A stretch of 64,000 bases of DNA from Erginobacter sp964587835 (GTDB lineage: Bacteria > Auribacterota > Erginobacteria > Erginobacterales > Erginobacteraceae): contig CAZPMN010000007.1 in the NCBI GenBank assembly GCA_964587835.1, positions 1 to 64,000 on the forward strand, in the 5' to 3' direction. The notes beneath the pieces were generated by a model. That model had not been told where the DNA came from, did not search any database, and saw only the letters and a program-made list of their open reading frames with translations. The position numbers and the translations under genes were made by a program. This document shows positions 52,226 to 59,203 of the stretch, one piece after another. The stretch's first letter is position 1. The number at the start of each line of letters is the position of its first letter.

Positions 52226-53299
52226 TCAGGTTTGGTTCGTCGGCGCGCTGGCCGCGACCTCCGGAGCCCACTGTCTCCGCGGATCCTCGCCGATCTTTCT
52301 GATGTTATCCCACAGGGTCACTAAGACCGCCGGGAAAGTCTCACCCAGCTGGGTAACCTCGATCAGGCGGGCCTTCATCTTCAGGATATCCCCGTTGAAG
52401 AACTCGCCCCGCAACGCACCGTCATAGATGATCAGGGGCCGGGGTTCGGCGGATTCGCCGGCGATCTTCATCTCCTCCAGGGGCAGCAACGGGGGCATAT
52501 AGTTGGTATGCGTGTCGTCGGCCACCACCCCCGAGACCTCGGTATCTTCCCGGATCACTTTCACGGTAAAGTCCCGCAGGGGAGCCTCCTCCCAGCGCTC
52601 GTAAGTGAAGAAGGGGCAGATCAGGTAACCCTGCTCGTACATCCGCATCGGCCACCAGCGACCGAATTCTATCACCCGGTGTTCCGGAAGCACCGAAAGC
52701 GAGCGGATTTTCCGGTAAACCCTCCGGTTCTCTTCGATCGTCCCCGGGATGACCAGGTCGAGGTCGTCGTCGCCCTCCTCGTGGCGGCCGTAGGCCAGTG
52801 AGCCGGTCAGGCCGAGCTTCTCCCAGGGCACTTCCAGGGCCTGGGCCGCCAGGCGGGTCCCCTCCCCCACCCAGGGATAGGCCTCCTGGCAGACCCGCAA
52901 CGAATGGACCGGGTCGAAGTATCCGATGCAGTCGGAGAGGGAGAACTCCATCTCGTATTCGACATAGACCGGCCGCTCGGCATCCGGGTCGAGGCTGGGA
53001 TCGATCTCACCGTGCTTCCTGATCTGCTCGGGATGCCCGATGTAGATGTTCTCGTCTCCCACCATCTTCTTGGTGGTACAGCCGTACTCGCGGCCGAAGA
53101 CGTCGACCCCCCCGCCCTTTTCCGGGTAGTAGATGATCTTCCCGTACATCCCGCCTTCCGGATGACAGTAGCCCTCGGTGAAGATGAAGCTCCCGTCCCG
53201 GCGGAGGAAATAGAGGGAATCGGAGGCTCTCCCCCCCGGCAGCTCGGAGAGCGGCCGGAGAAATTTATCCAGCATATCGTCAAAATCGCGTATCTTCAT
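52226..53299 (-). CDS. Nucleotidyltransferase-superfamily protein, paralog 2 of a tandem trio (COG2413-like)
   Basis: This 357-aa protein has N-terminal 'SLYFLRRDGSFIFTEGYCHP' and 'GKIIYYPEKGGGVDVFGREY', shared with both paralogs. The nucleotidyltransferase motif is 'GLTGSLAYGRHEEGDDDLDLVI' (Gly-Ser at ~166-167, acidic DDDLD at ~177-181). 'VIEFGRWWPMRMYEQGYLIC' is conserved in all three. The C-terminal segment 'IYDGALRGEFFNGDILKMKA' resembles an OB-fold strand set, as found in nucleic-acid binders. It sits 15 nt after the first paralog and 17 nt before the third, in one operon. No helix-turn-helix, signal or TM segment is present, so it is cytoplasmic. The reaction is unknown. Confidence 0.78.
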   Translation of the reverse strand: MKIRDFDDMLDKFLRPLSELPGGRASDSLYFLRRDGSFIFTEGYCHPEGGMYGKIIYYPEKGGGVDVFGREYGCTTKKMVGDENIYIGHPEQIRKHGEIDPSLDPDAERPVYVEYEMEFSLSDCIGYFDPVHSLRVCQEAYPWVGEGTRLAAQALEVPWEKLGLTGSLAYGRHEEGDDDLDLVIPGTIEENRRVYRKIRSLSVLPEHRVIEFGRWWPMRMYEQGYLICPFFTYERWEEAPLRDFTVKVIREDTEVSGVVADDTHTNYMPPLLPLEEMKIAGESAEPRPLIIYDGALRGEFFNGDILKMKARLIEVTQLGETFPAVLVTLWDNIRKIGEDPRRQWAPEVAASAPTNQT

Positions 53300-53314
53300 T
53301 CTCTTAACAATCCC

Positions 53315-54322
53315 TCAGTCCTCTTTCTCGATCTGATCGCTCAGGGTCACCAGGAGGGCTTCTTCCTCCTTGTCCTCCTGCTCGATCAGGACCCGCTGGG
53401 CAACGAACTTCAGGTAATCCCCGGAGAAATACTCTCCCCGCAAGGCACCATCGTAGATGACCAACCGCAGGTCCCGGCATTTTTTCCCGTTCAGCATCAG
53501 ATGGGTGAGCTTGACTATCGAGGGCATATAGATGGTATGGGTGTCGTCATCGACCATCCCCACACCCTTGACATCCTCTTCCAGTACCTTCATCCGGGCT
53601 TTTCTTAAGGGAATCTCCTCCTCCCGGCGGTAATTAAAGAAGGAACAAATCATCATCCCCTTCCAGTAGAACCGGATCGGCCACCAGCGCCCGAACTCGA
53701 AGACTCGGTTGCGGGGATCGCGGGTCACTTCCCTGATCTGGTCCAGGATCTTCCGGTTCTCCTCGATCGAACCGTACCAGACCAGGTCGATGTCGTCATC
53801 CGGCTCCTCGAACTTGCCGTAGCAGGTGGAACCGGTGCAGCCGAGGCGGGCGAGGGGGACATCGAATCCGGTAGAGATATCCTCAACCGACTCCTTGACC
53901 GCGGGATACATCTTCATCGCCTCCCGCAGGGAGTGGTGGTGCTCGAAGACTCCGACGAAATCGCTTAAGGGAAACTCGACGTGGTATTCCTGGTAGACCG
54001 GCCGCGGCCGGGCGGGATCAAGCGCCGGGGTCAGTTCAAACTGGAGCCGCATCTGCTCCGGGTGGGGGATCAGGATCAGTTCACCGTCAACCACCTTCTT
54101 GTAGCTGGAACGGAACTTCTTCCCGAAGATATCGGTATCCCCCTCCGGGTCGGGGGCAAGCATAACCTTTCCCATCACCCCGTTATCGGGATGGAGGTAT
54201 CCCTCGGTGAAGACAAAGGCCCCATCCCTTCTCAGGAAGTAAAGGGCGTCCTCCACCCCCATCTCCAGACTGGAAAGCGGTTGGAGAAAACGCGGAATTA
54301 CCTGTTTATAGAGATCGTTCAT
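53315..54322 (-). CDS. Nucleotidyltransferase-superfamily protein, paralog 1 of a tandem trio (COG2413-like)
   Basis: This 335-aa protein is the first of the operon. It has 'ALYFLRRDGAFVFTEGYLHP', 'GKVMLAPDPEGDTDIFGKKF', the motif 'GCTGSTCYGKFEEPDDDIDLVW' (Gly-Ser plus Asp-x-Asp) and 'VFEFGRWWPIRFYWKGMMIC'. The C-terminal OB-like part is 'IYDGALRGEYFSGDYLKFVA'. A GAGGGAG site precedes the ATG. The promoter at 54399-54427 lies about 75 nt upstream and has a perfect dyad between its -35 and -10. Keeping three diverged copies with intact active sites suggests distinct substrates or a hetero-oligomer, which is inference. Confidence 0.78.
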   Translation of the reverse strand: MNDLYKQVIPRFLQPLSSLEMGVEDALYFLRRDGAFVFTEGYLHPDNGVMGKVMLAPDPEGDTDIFGKKFRSSYKKVVDGELILIPHPEQMRLQFELTPALDPARPRPVYQEYHVEFPLSDFVGVFEHHHSLREAMKMYPAVKESVEDISTGFDVPLARLGCTGSTCYGKFEEPDDDIDLVWYGSIEENRKILDQIREVTRDPRNRVFEFGRWWPIRFYWKGMMICSFFNYRREEEIPLRKARMKVLEEDVKGVGMVDDDTHTIYMPSIVKLTHLMLNGKKCRDLRLVIYDGALRGEYFSGDYLKFVAQRVLIEQEDKEEEALLVTLSDQIEKED

Positions 54323-54398
54323 GGTTCTCCCTCTTGATTCAAGTCACGGACGGAAACTGCGTAGGCTTACGCGAGGTCTGGCATCCGAAAGGACGGAT

Positions 54399-54427
54399 AA
54401 TCTAGGGCCAGAGCCTCTGGCTGTCAA
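54399..54427 (-). promoter_or_regulatory. Sigma70-type promoter with operator-like dyad, upstream of the nucleotidyltransferase trio
   Basis: On the minus strand a perfect TTGACA (54422-54427) is followed by a 17-nt spacer and TAGATT (54399-54404, 4/6). The spacer holds GCCAGAGGCTCTGGC (54407-54421), a perfect 7-bp dyad around one base. This is the position where a dimeric repressor or a MerR-type activator would bind. It is the best promoter seen in the window. Confidence 0.65.
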
Positions 54428-54562
54428 TGCAAAAATCAGCGGCCGCGACCGGCTGATGCCAGCTCGGCGAACCAGCTGAAAATTTTTCCTACCCACCCCG
54501 GCGGGATACGGGTATATTCTGACCATTCCCGTGTTGACATCCAAAAAAGGAGGAGAAAATCG

Positions 54563-55342
54563 ATGAAGAAATTACTGTTTATAGCGCTGACTCTCCTGGC
54601 CGCCGCTTGCGCCACCCATCGTCCGGAGCTTCCCCCGCCCCCCCCGGCGGAGCCGATTGACACCGGAGTGGAAGAAGTGGAGATCGAGGAGACGGAAGCG
54701 GTCATCTTTGACCTGGAGGAGGAAGGAGATACGGTTATCGCCGTCGAGGAAGAGGCGCAAATCCCCGCGCCGGTCGGGGAGAATCTCTCCTGGGAGGAGA
54801 TCGCCGACCTGGGCCGGGACTATACCATCCAGCCCGGAGACACCCTTTCCCGGATCGCGGCCCGCCATAACGTGGGGACGGGCCTGCTCGTCCGCCTCAA
54901 TGATATCCCCAACCCCGACCTGATCCGGGAAGGGCGGACCCTCAGGGTGGTCGACGGGCCCTTCCGCGTCGTGGTGGACAAAAGCGAGCGGACCCTGGGC
55001 GTCTACCTCGGCGACACCTTCATCCGTTCCTACCCGGTGGCCCTGGGCAAGCGGGATAGCACCCCGGAGGGAGAATTCAAGGTCCTGCGGAAACTGGAGA
55101 ATCCCCCTTGGACCGACCCCTATAACCGGACCGTCGTCACCGCCGACGACCCGGAGTACCCGCTGGGGACGCGTTGGATCGAGTTCATTCCCCCACCCGG
55201 GGCTTACGGGATTCACGGGTCGAAGCTCGCCGAGGAAATCGGGACCGAGGCCTCCTTCGGCTGCGTCCGCCTCCTCCACCCCCAGGAAGAGGAGGTCTAC
55301 GACTTCCTAACCCTCGGCTCCCCCATCCTGATCAAACCCTAA
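54563..55342 (+). CDS. LysM-containing L,D-transpeptidase (YkuD family) lipoprotein
   Basis: This 259-aa protein has a lipoprotein signal (LFIALTLLAAACATHRP, Cys at about 15). An acidic spacer (EEVEIEETEAVIFDLEEEGD), a LysM domain (YTIQPGDTLSRIAARHNVGT then 'GLLVRLNDIPNPDLIREG') and a YkuD domain from about residue 135 follow. The catalytic motif is 'GAYGIHGSKLAEEIGTEASFGCVRLL' (positions ~210-235), with His and Cys. It makes 3-3 peptidoglycan cross-links or ties proteins to the wall in the periplasm. An AGGAGG site lies just before the ATG. It is divergent from the nucleotidyltransferase operon; a TATATT at 54513-54518 could be its -10, but no good -35 is visible. Confidence 0.93.
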   Translation: MKKLLFIALTLLAAACATHRPELPPPPPAEPIDTGVEEVEIEETEAVIFDLEEEGDTVIAVEEEAQIPAPVGENLSWEEIADLGRDYTIQPGDTLSRIAARHNVGTGLLVRLNDIPNPDLIREGRTLRVVDGPFRVVVDKSERTLGVYLGDTFIRSYPVALGKRDSTPEGEFKVLRKLENPPWTDPYNRTVVTADDPEYPLGTRWIEFIPPPGAYGIHGSKLAEEIGTEASFGCVRLLHPQEEEVYDFLTLGSPILIKP

Positions 55343-55360
55343 CTACCCCACCGGGTTTTG

Positions 55361-55680
55361 AACCGCAAAGACGCAAAGTACGCAAAGAAACGCAGAGAAC
55401 TGGGAAAATTTTTAACCACAGAGAGCACAGAGTAGGGAAGAAATTTCCATCTATAAAATCAGGGGGAGCGAGCATAGCTTGCTCCCCCGAACAAGTAACC
55501 CGGCGGCGGAAAATATTGTTTTCCGATTCGGGTTACTTGTTCGGGGGGCGCGGGATCGAAGATCCCGGCCCCCCTTATTTTATAGATGGAAATTTCCGGC
55601 CTTTGCGTTCTTTGCGTCTTTGCGGTGCATTATTTTCCAGTTCTTTTCTCTGCGTCCCTCTGCGTTCTCTGCGGTTCATT
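55361..55680. repeat. Nested 320-bp palindromic element
   Basis: This fills the 336-bp gap after the transpeptidase gene. The outer arms hold AACCGCAAAGACGCAAAG and CTTTGCGTCTTTGCGGT. Next in is a perfect 20-bp pair, GAAATTTCCATCTATAAAAT at 55440-55459 and its complement at 55577-55596. Inside is a perfect 18-bp pair, CCCCCGAACAAGTAACCC at 55484-55501 and 55530-55547, with a small 7-bp hairpin (55507-55525) at its tip. Side hairpins lie at 55462-55488 and 55543-55573. The whole would fold as a branched stem. No gene is seen. Confidence 0.85.
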
Positions 55681-56494
55681 AATTTCCCGGTAAGGGGCGG
55701 TAGTAGTTGAGCACCTCCGGCATCATCCCCTTGATCTCCTCGATCCGCTTCTCGCTGGCCGGGTGGGTGGAGAGGAACTCCAGGTTTCCCCGGCCGCCTT
55801 CGGCCCTCATCCTCTCCCAGAAAGGGATCGCAGCCCTCGGGTCGTACCCGGCCCGCGCGGTCAGGATCAGTCCGATCCGGTCGGCCTCGTATTCCTGGAG
55901 CCGACTGTAAGGGAGCAGCAACCCGGCCTGTCCCCCCAGTCCGAAAGCGGTCATCCAGAGGGCCCGAGTCGTCTCCGGTTCTTCCCGCAGGGCCAGGCTC
56001 AAGCCCGTCGCCCCCAGTTCAAAGAGGAGCAGCTGGCTGAGCCGTTCCCGCCCGTGGTTGGCCAGAACGTGCGCCACCTCGTGCCCCATCACCACCGCCA
56101 CCCCGTTCTCGTCGGCGGCCAGGGGGAGGATCCCGGTATAGAAGGCGATCTTCCCCCCCGGCATCGCCCAGGCGTTGACCGTCTCGTCGTCATCTATCAG
56201 GTTAAACTCCCAGTCGAACTCCCCTGCCCGCTCCCCCTGGTCTTCGTCCCGGAGGAACTCCTCCGCCGCCGGCGCGATCCGCCTCCCCACCCGGTTGATC
56301 ATCTCGGCCTCCGCCGTCCCGGTGATGACCTTCGAACCCTCGATCGCCTCCCGGTAGGAGGCGCGGCTCATCTCCATCACCTCGCCCTCCGGCATCAGGG
56401 AGAACTGCGACCGGCCCGTGTAGGGCACCGTGGTACAGCCGAAGAAGACCCCGACCGCCAGGATCAGAACCAAAAATCCGCGTATCGCCTTCAT
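55679..56494 (-). CDS. M48-family metalloprotease lipoprotein (BepA/LoiP-like)
   Basis: This 271-aa protein has a lipoprotein signal (FLVLILAVGVFFGCTTVPYT, Cys about 20). The zinc motif is 'VVMGHEVAHVLANHGRERLS' (HExxH), with a third ligand Glu in 'LQEYEADRIGLILTARAGYD'. 'NLEFLSTHPASEKRIEEI' is the usual end. Such proteases act in the periplasm on misfolded envelope proteins. The ATG at 56494 is chosen because the lipoprotein signal starts there. The longer frame to 56596 is coded by a dispersed repeat and has no sensible signal. The stop lies at the edge of the nested palindrome. Confidence 0.9.
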   Translation of the reverse strand: MKAIRGFLVLILAVGVFFGCTTVPYTGRSQFSLMPEGEVMEMSRASYREAIEGSKVITGTAEAEMINRVGRRIAPAAEEFLRDEDQGERAGEFDWEFNLIDDDETVNAWAMPGGKIAFYTGILPLAADENGVAVVMGHEVAHVLANHGRERLSQLLLFELGATGLSLALREEPETTRALWMTAFGLGGQAGLLLPYSRLQEYEADRIGLILTARAGYDPRAAIPFWERMRAEGGRGNLEFLSTHPASEKRIEEIKGMMPEVLNYYRPLPGN

Positions 56495-56573
56495 ACTGAT
56501 TATTGTCTTGCCCCCAATCTTTGTCTTTAGGCTTGGTATCCCGAGCAAATTCAAGCAAAGCGATACTACAATT

Positions 56574-56625
56574 ACTACAAGGAATGCCCTCGGCATTCCG
56601 ATCCCGCAAGCCCGAAGGGCGATCC
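56574..56625. repeat. Tandem-hairpin repeat, copy 1
   Basis: CTACAA leads into a hairpin GGAATGCC-CTC-GGCATTCC (56581-56599), then GATC, then a second short hairpin GCCC-GAA-GGGC and CGATCCTAC. The pattern (TACAAG, hairpin, GATC) is the same as at 59103-59203, where stems have other sequences. It lies between the M48 gene and the GT2 gene. Confidence 0.65.
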
Positions 56626-56645
56626 TACTGCTTACGACTTTCTTC

Positions 56646-57668
56646 TCAATACTTTCTTCCGGACAAATACCCTCCTATCCCCCACAAAATACCCATCCCG
56701 GCAACCAGGATATCCAGGGGCAGTAACAGCATAAGGCGGAGAATAAAGCCGGGGCCCCGGATCTTGCCCATGTACTGGATCATCACCAGGTTGCTCAGCC
56801 AGATCCCGGCCAGGGCGGCCGGGACCGACCAGAACCAGATCCCGGAGCGAAAGACCAGGCCGGCCAGGATTCCCAGCACCCCGAGGGCGCAGAACCCCAG
56901 ACCGCCGATGAAGCCGAACGGGACCGAGGTCTTCCCGGCAAAAAGCGCCGAATCCCCGCCCCGGTTTCTCAGCCAGGTCCGGGTCTCGTCGGCCGAACGG
57001 ACAAAATCGTTCTTCAGCAATCCCCCCAGTGAATAGCGCTTATGGTGGCGCACTTCCAGCCGGCCCTCGATCACCACCTTACCCCCTGCTTTCAGGATCC
57101 GGTTGCCGAAGTCGGTATCCTCCAGACTCGGGGTCCGATAACCGCCGTCGAAACCGCCCAGCTTCAGGAAGAGTTCCCGGGGTATCGCCGCGATCGAGGT
57201 GTAGAACAGACCCGACTCCCTCGGTGCCCGGAGAAAGGAGTAACGGAGCCAGAGGTTCTTATAGACGCTGGCGAAGTTGGAGTACTTCATCCGCTCCGAC
57301 TGGATCCCGGTCAGCCCCCGGCGCCGGTTCTTCCCCTCTCGGTAAAACTCCCCCACGATCCCCAGGCAATTTTCCCCGATCTCAACATCGGTGTCGATGA
57401 AGAGAACAATCTCTCCCCGCGCCGCCGCCGCGCCGGCATTGCGGGCCGCAGCCGGGCCCCGGTTTTCCTCCAGCCGGATCGTCCGGAACGGTTCCGTCAC
57501 CGCCACCGGAACGGAGGAGCCGTCGTCGACCACCAGGACCTCGAGGCCGGGGTAGGCGACCCGCTCGAGGGGATTGAGGCACTCGGTCAGCTCCGGCCCG
57601 GGGTTGTAGGCGGGGATGACTACCGAGATGGATGGGAGTCCTTCCGGTCTTTTCTCTTCCAGCGCCAT
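56646..57668 (-). CDS. GT2-family glycosyltransferase with C-terminal TM segments
   Basis: This protein of about 340 aa has a GT-A domain: 'SISVVIPAYNPGPELTECLN', 'LEVLVVDDGSSVPVAV', 'NRGPAAARNAGAAAARGEIV' and 'LFIDTDVEIG' (DxD). The acceptor-side motif is 'TPSLEDTDFGNRILKAGGKV'. Three hydrophobic C-terminal segments (FGFIGGLGFCALGVLGILAG, WFWSVPAALAGIWLSNLVMI, LMLLLPLDILVAGMGILWGI) place it in the membrane. The ATG at 57668 overlaps the previous gene by 49 nt; no better in-frame start is seen. It probably forms or extends a lipid-linked or exported glycan. Confidence 0.85.
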   Translation of the reverse strand: MALEEKRPEGLPSISVVIPAYNPGPELTECLNPLERVAYPGLEVLVVDDGSSVPVAVTEPFRTIRLEENRGPAAARNAGAAAARGEIVLFIDTDVEIGENCLGIVGEFYREGKNRRRGLTGIQSERMKYSNFASVYKNLWLRYSFLRAPRESGLFYTSIAAIPRELFLKLGGFDGGYRTPSLEDTDFGNRILKAGGKVVIEGRLEVRHHKRYSLGGLLKNDFVRSADETRTWLRNRGGDSALFAGKTSVPFGFIGGLGFCALGVLGILAGLVFRSGIWFWSVPAALAGIWLSNLVMIQYMGKIRGPGFILRLMLLLPLDILVAGMGILWGIGGYLSGRKY

Positions 57669-58330
57669 TTCTTCAGCATAAAGCGGAGGTTGGCGAAGCC
57701 GTCCCTCCACATCCTCAGTTTGCTCTCGCCCAGCCGGATATTGATGTAGAGGACGGGGAGCTCGGCCGCCTTTACCGAGGGGTCGGTGAAGGCCTCGATC
57801 TTGAACTCCTCGGAGAGGGCCCAGCCGTCGCTCTCCAGCCTCACCCGCTGAAGCAGTTCCCGCTTGAAGACCCAGATCCCGGACTGGGAGTCGAAGACCC
57901 AGAACCGGAAAAGGACCCAACAGACCGCGTCCAGGAACATATCCCCGAGAAACCGCAGCAGGCTGACCAGGGTCCGGAAGCGGTCGGGGACCCGCCGCCC
58001 GGTAATGAAGTCGAGGTTGTGCTCGACCAGGTACTTGATCATCCGCCGGTAGCTCTCGAAGAGGCAGGTCCCGTCGGCGTCCATCGTCATAATGATATCC
58101 CCGGTGGCCGCCCGAAAGCCCGCCTTCAGGGCCGCCCCGTACCCCTGTTTCTCCTCCACCACCACCCGGCAGCCGAACCCCCGGCAGACGCTGGCGGTAT
58201 CATCGGTGCAGTTGTTGTCGACGATTATGATCTCGTCAAGATACTCCGGGGTGTCCTGGAGCAGGTGAGAGAGCCCCTCGGCCTCGTTGTGGGCCGGGAT
58301 CACCAGCGATATTTTCTTGCCGAAGAGCAT
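57620..58330 (-). CDS. GT2-family glycosyltransferase (DPM1-like, soluble)
   Basis: This 236-aa protein has 'ISLVIPAHNEAEGLSHLLQD', 'DEIIIVDNNCTDDTASVCRG', 'KQGYGAALKAGFRAATGDII' and 'MTMDADGTCLF' (DAD metal site), all typical of dolichol/undecaprenyl-phosphate sugar synthases. One hydrophobic stretch (FLDAVCWVLFRFWVFDSQSG) is near residue 135. No TM pair follows, so it may work as a peripheral enzyme with the GT2 gene it overlaps. A donor such as UDP-glucose or GDP-mannose is likely but not decided by sequence. Confidence 0.9.
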   Translation of the reverse strand: MLFGKKISLVIPAHNEAEGLSHLLQDTPEYLDEIIIVDNNCTDDTASVCRGFGCRVVVEEKQGYGAALKAGFRAATGDIIMTMDADGTCLFESYRRMIKYLVEHNLDFITGRRVPDRFRTLVSLLRFLGDMFLDAVCWVLFRFWVFDSQSGIWVFKRELLQRVRLESDGWALSEEFKIEAFTDPSVKAAELPVLYINIRLGESKLRMWRDGFANLRFMLKKWRWKRKDRKDSHPSR

Positions 58331-58372
58331 AGCCGGGCCTTTTGCTTACCAGGGCATCAAATTATGTTGGAT

Positions 58373-58417
58373 GTCATTGCGAGGACTCCGAACGAAGTGA
58401 GGGGGACGAAGCAATCT
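58373..58417. repeat. Dispersed palindromic repeat (GTCATTGCG...GAAGCAATCT), copy 2
   Basis: Ends GTCATTGCGAGGA and ACGAAGCAATCT frame a variable core (CTCCGAACGAAGTGAGGGGG) that differs from the 3534 copy. The last bases overlap the TAG stop of the PIN toxin gene (58416-58418), so the repeat supplied or reset its C-terminus. Confidence 0.8.
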
Positions 58418-58775
58418 ATTCCCCGGCAATGCCCAGGGATTCGGCCACCGCCTTCAATTTACGATCCGCCGTCCAGAGAGCCACGCCGCTGAGCAGGGCC
58501 GAAGCTAGAAGATGCACATCGATCCAGCCCAACCCTCGCCCGAAAAGCCTTTGCTTCTCTATCAGGTGAAGAACCTCGGAATGGGTCGCAATCTTCACGG
58601 TGGGCAGGGAGGAAAGAAGCATCAAAATCTCCTCCCGGTTGGAGAGGTTCCCGCAAGCCAGTTCGCCGATGACAAATGGATGGGTGGTTACTTCCCCTGT
58701 GGAGAGAAGATCGCCCAAACGGCCGCTTCCCCGCCGGAGATGGTCGATCCAGACCGACGTATCCACCAGGACCAT
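58416..58775 (-). CDS. vapC: PIN-domain ribonuclease toxin (VapC family)
   Basis: This 119-aa protein begins 'MVLVDTSVWIDHLRRGSGRL' with the first catalytic Asp. It has the conserved Glu in 'FVIGELACGNLSNREEILML' and further acidic residues in 'GLGWIDVHLLASALLSGVAL' and 'WTADRKLKAVAESLG'. This is the four-acid site of Mg-dependent VapC RNases, which cleave tRNA or rRNA. It lies 10 nt after the antitoxin gene. The stop falls in a dispersed repeat. The active site looks intact, so it is probably functional. Confidence 0.92.
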   Translation of the reverse strand: MVLVDTSVWIDHLRRGSGRLGDLLSTGEVTTHPFVIGELACGNLSNREEILMLLSSLPTVKIATHSEVLHLIEKQRLFGRGLGWIDVHLLASALLSGVALWTADRKLKAVAESLGIAGE

Positions 58776-58785
58776 CCGTGCCCTC

Positions 58786-58974
58786 CTAAGACCGGCGGCG
58801 AGGAACCGGACGGAGTTCCCCTTCGGTACCTCCCAGTTGGGCCAACCGCTTGGCGCTTTCCAGGCAAACCAGCGCCTCCAGACCCATCCTCACCAGGGAA
58901 GTTTTCTCCCTGACCCCGGTCATCTCGGCCGCCCGCCGCAAAATCCGGTCATCTATGTTCAGAGTTGTCCTCAT
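58786..58974 (-). CDS. vapB: VapB-type antitoxin
   Basis: This 62-aa protein starts 'MRTTLNIDDRILRRAAEMTG' and continues 'VREKTSLVRMGLEALVCLES', the ribbon-helix-helix DNA-binding fold of the VapB/DUF2191 group (beta strand, two helices). The basic C-terminal tail (RPVPRRRS) probably docks on the toxin. It should repress the operon through the inverted repeat at its own start codon and neutralise VapC. There is no SD before the ATG, consistent with leaderless translation. It is short but complete and correctly ordered antitoxin-toxin. Confidence 0.9.
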   Translation of the reverse strand: MRTTLNIDDRILRRAAEMTGVREKTSLVRMGLEALVCLESAKRLAQLGGTEGELRPVPRRRS

Positions 58975-59010
58975 GCATATTAATATGTACTATATATGCA
59001 TCATCGTCAA
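58973..59010 (-). promoter_or_regulatory. vapBC promoter and operator, predicted leaderless
   Basis: Minus-strand TTGACG (59005-59010), a 17-nt spacer and CATATT (58982-58987) put the transcription start at or next to the vapB ATG (58972-58974). An inverted repeat ATGCATAT / ATATGCAT (58973-58980 and 58994-59001) covers the -10 and touches the start codon, as expected for VapB autorepression. Confidence 0.55.
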
Positions 59011-59067
59011 GCCGCTTTCTGACTCCTCCCAGCACCCCAACGGAGGCTGTCCGACAAACTCCGGATC

Positions 59068-59203
59068 GTCATCGCGAGGAGCGCAGCGACAACGCGATCC
59101 TGCATCTTCTACAAGTCCAGAACAAAGTTCTGGAAGATCCTACAAGGAATGCCGGAGGCATTCCAATCCTTCAAGTCTTGAAGCGAAAGCTTCAAGACGA
59201 TCC
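59068..59203. repeat. Diverged dispersed repeat followed by tandem hairpins
   Basis: GTCATCGCGAGGAGCGCAGCGAC at 59068-59090, closing with CGCGATCC, is a variant of the GTCATTGCG repeat. Three hairpins follow: TCCAGAAC-AAA-GTTCTGGA, GGAATGCC-GGA-GGCATTCC and TCTTGAAGC-GAAA-GCTTCAAGA. Each is introduced by CTACAAG or CTTCAAG and followed by (A/G)ATC. The last hairpin carries the stop of the radical SAM gene. Stem sequences differ while shape and flanks are kept. Confidence 0.75.
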
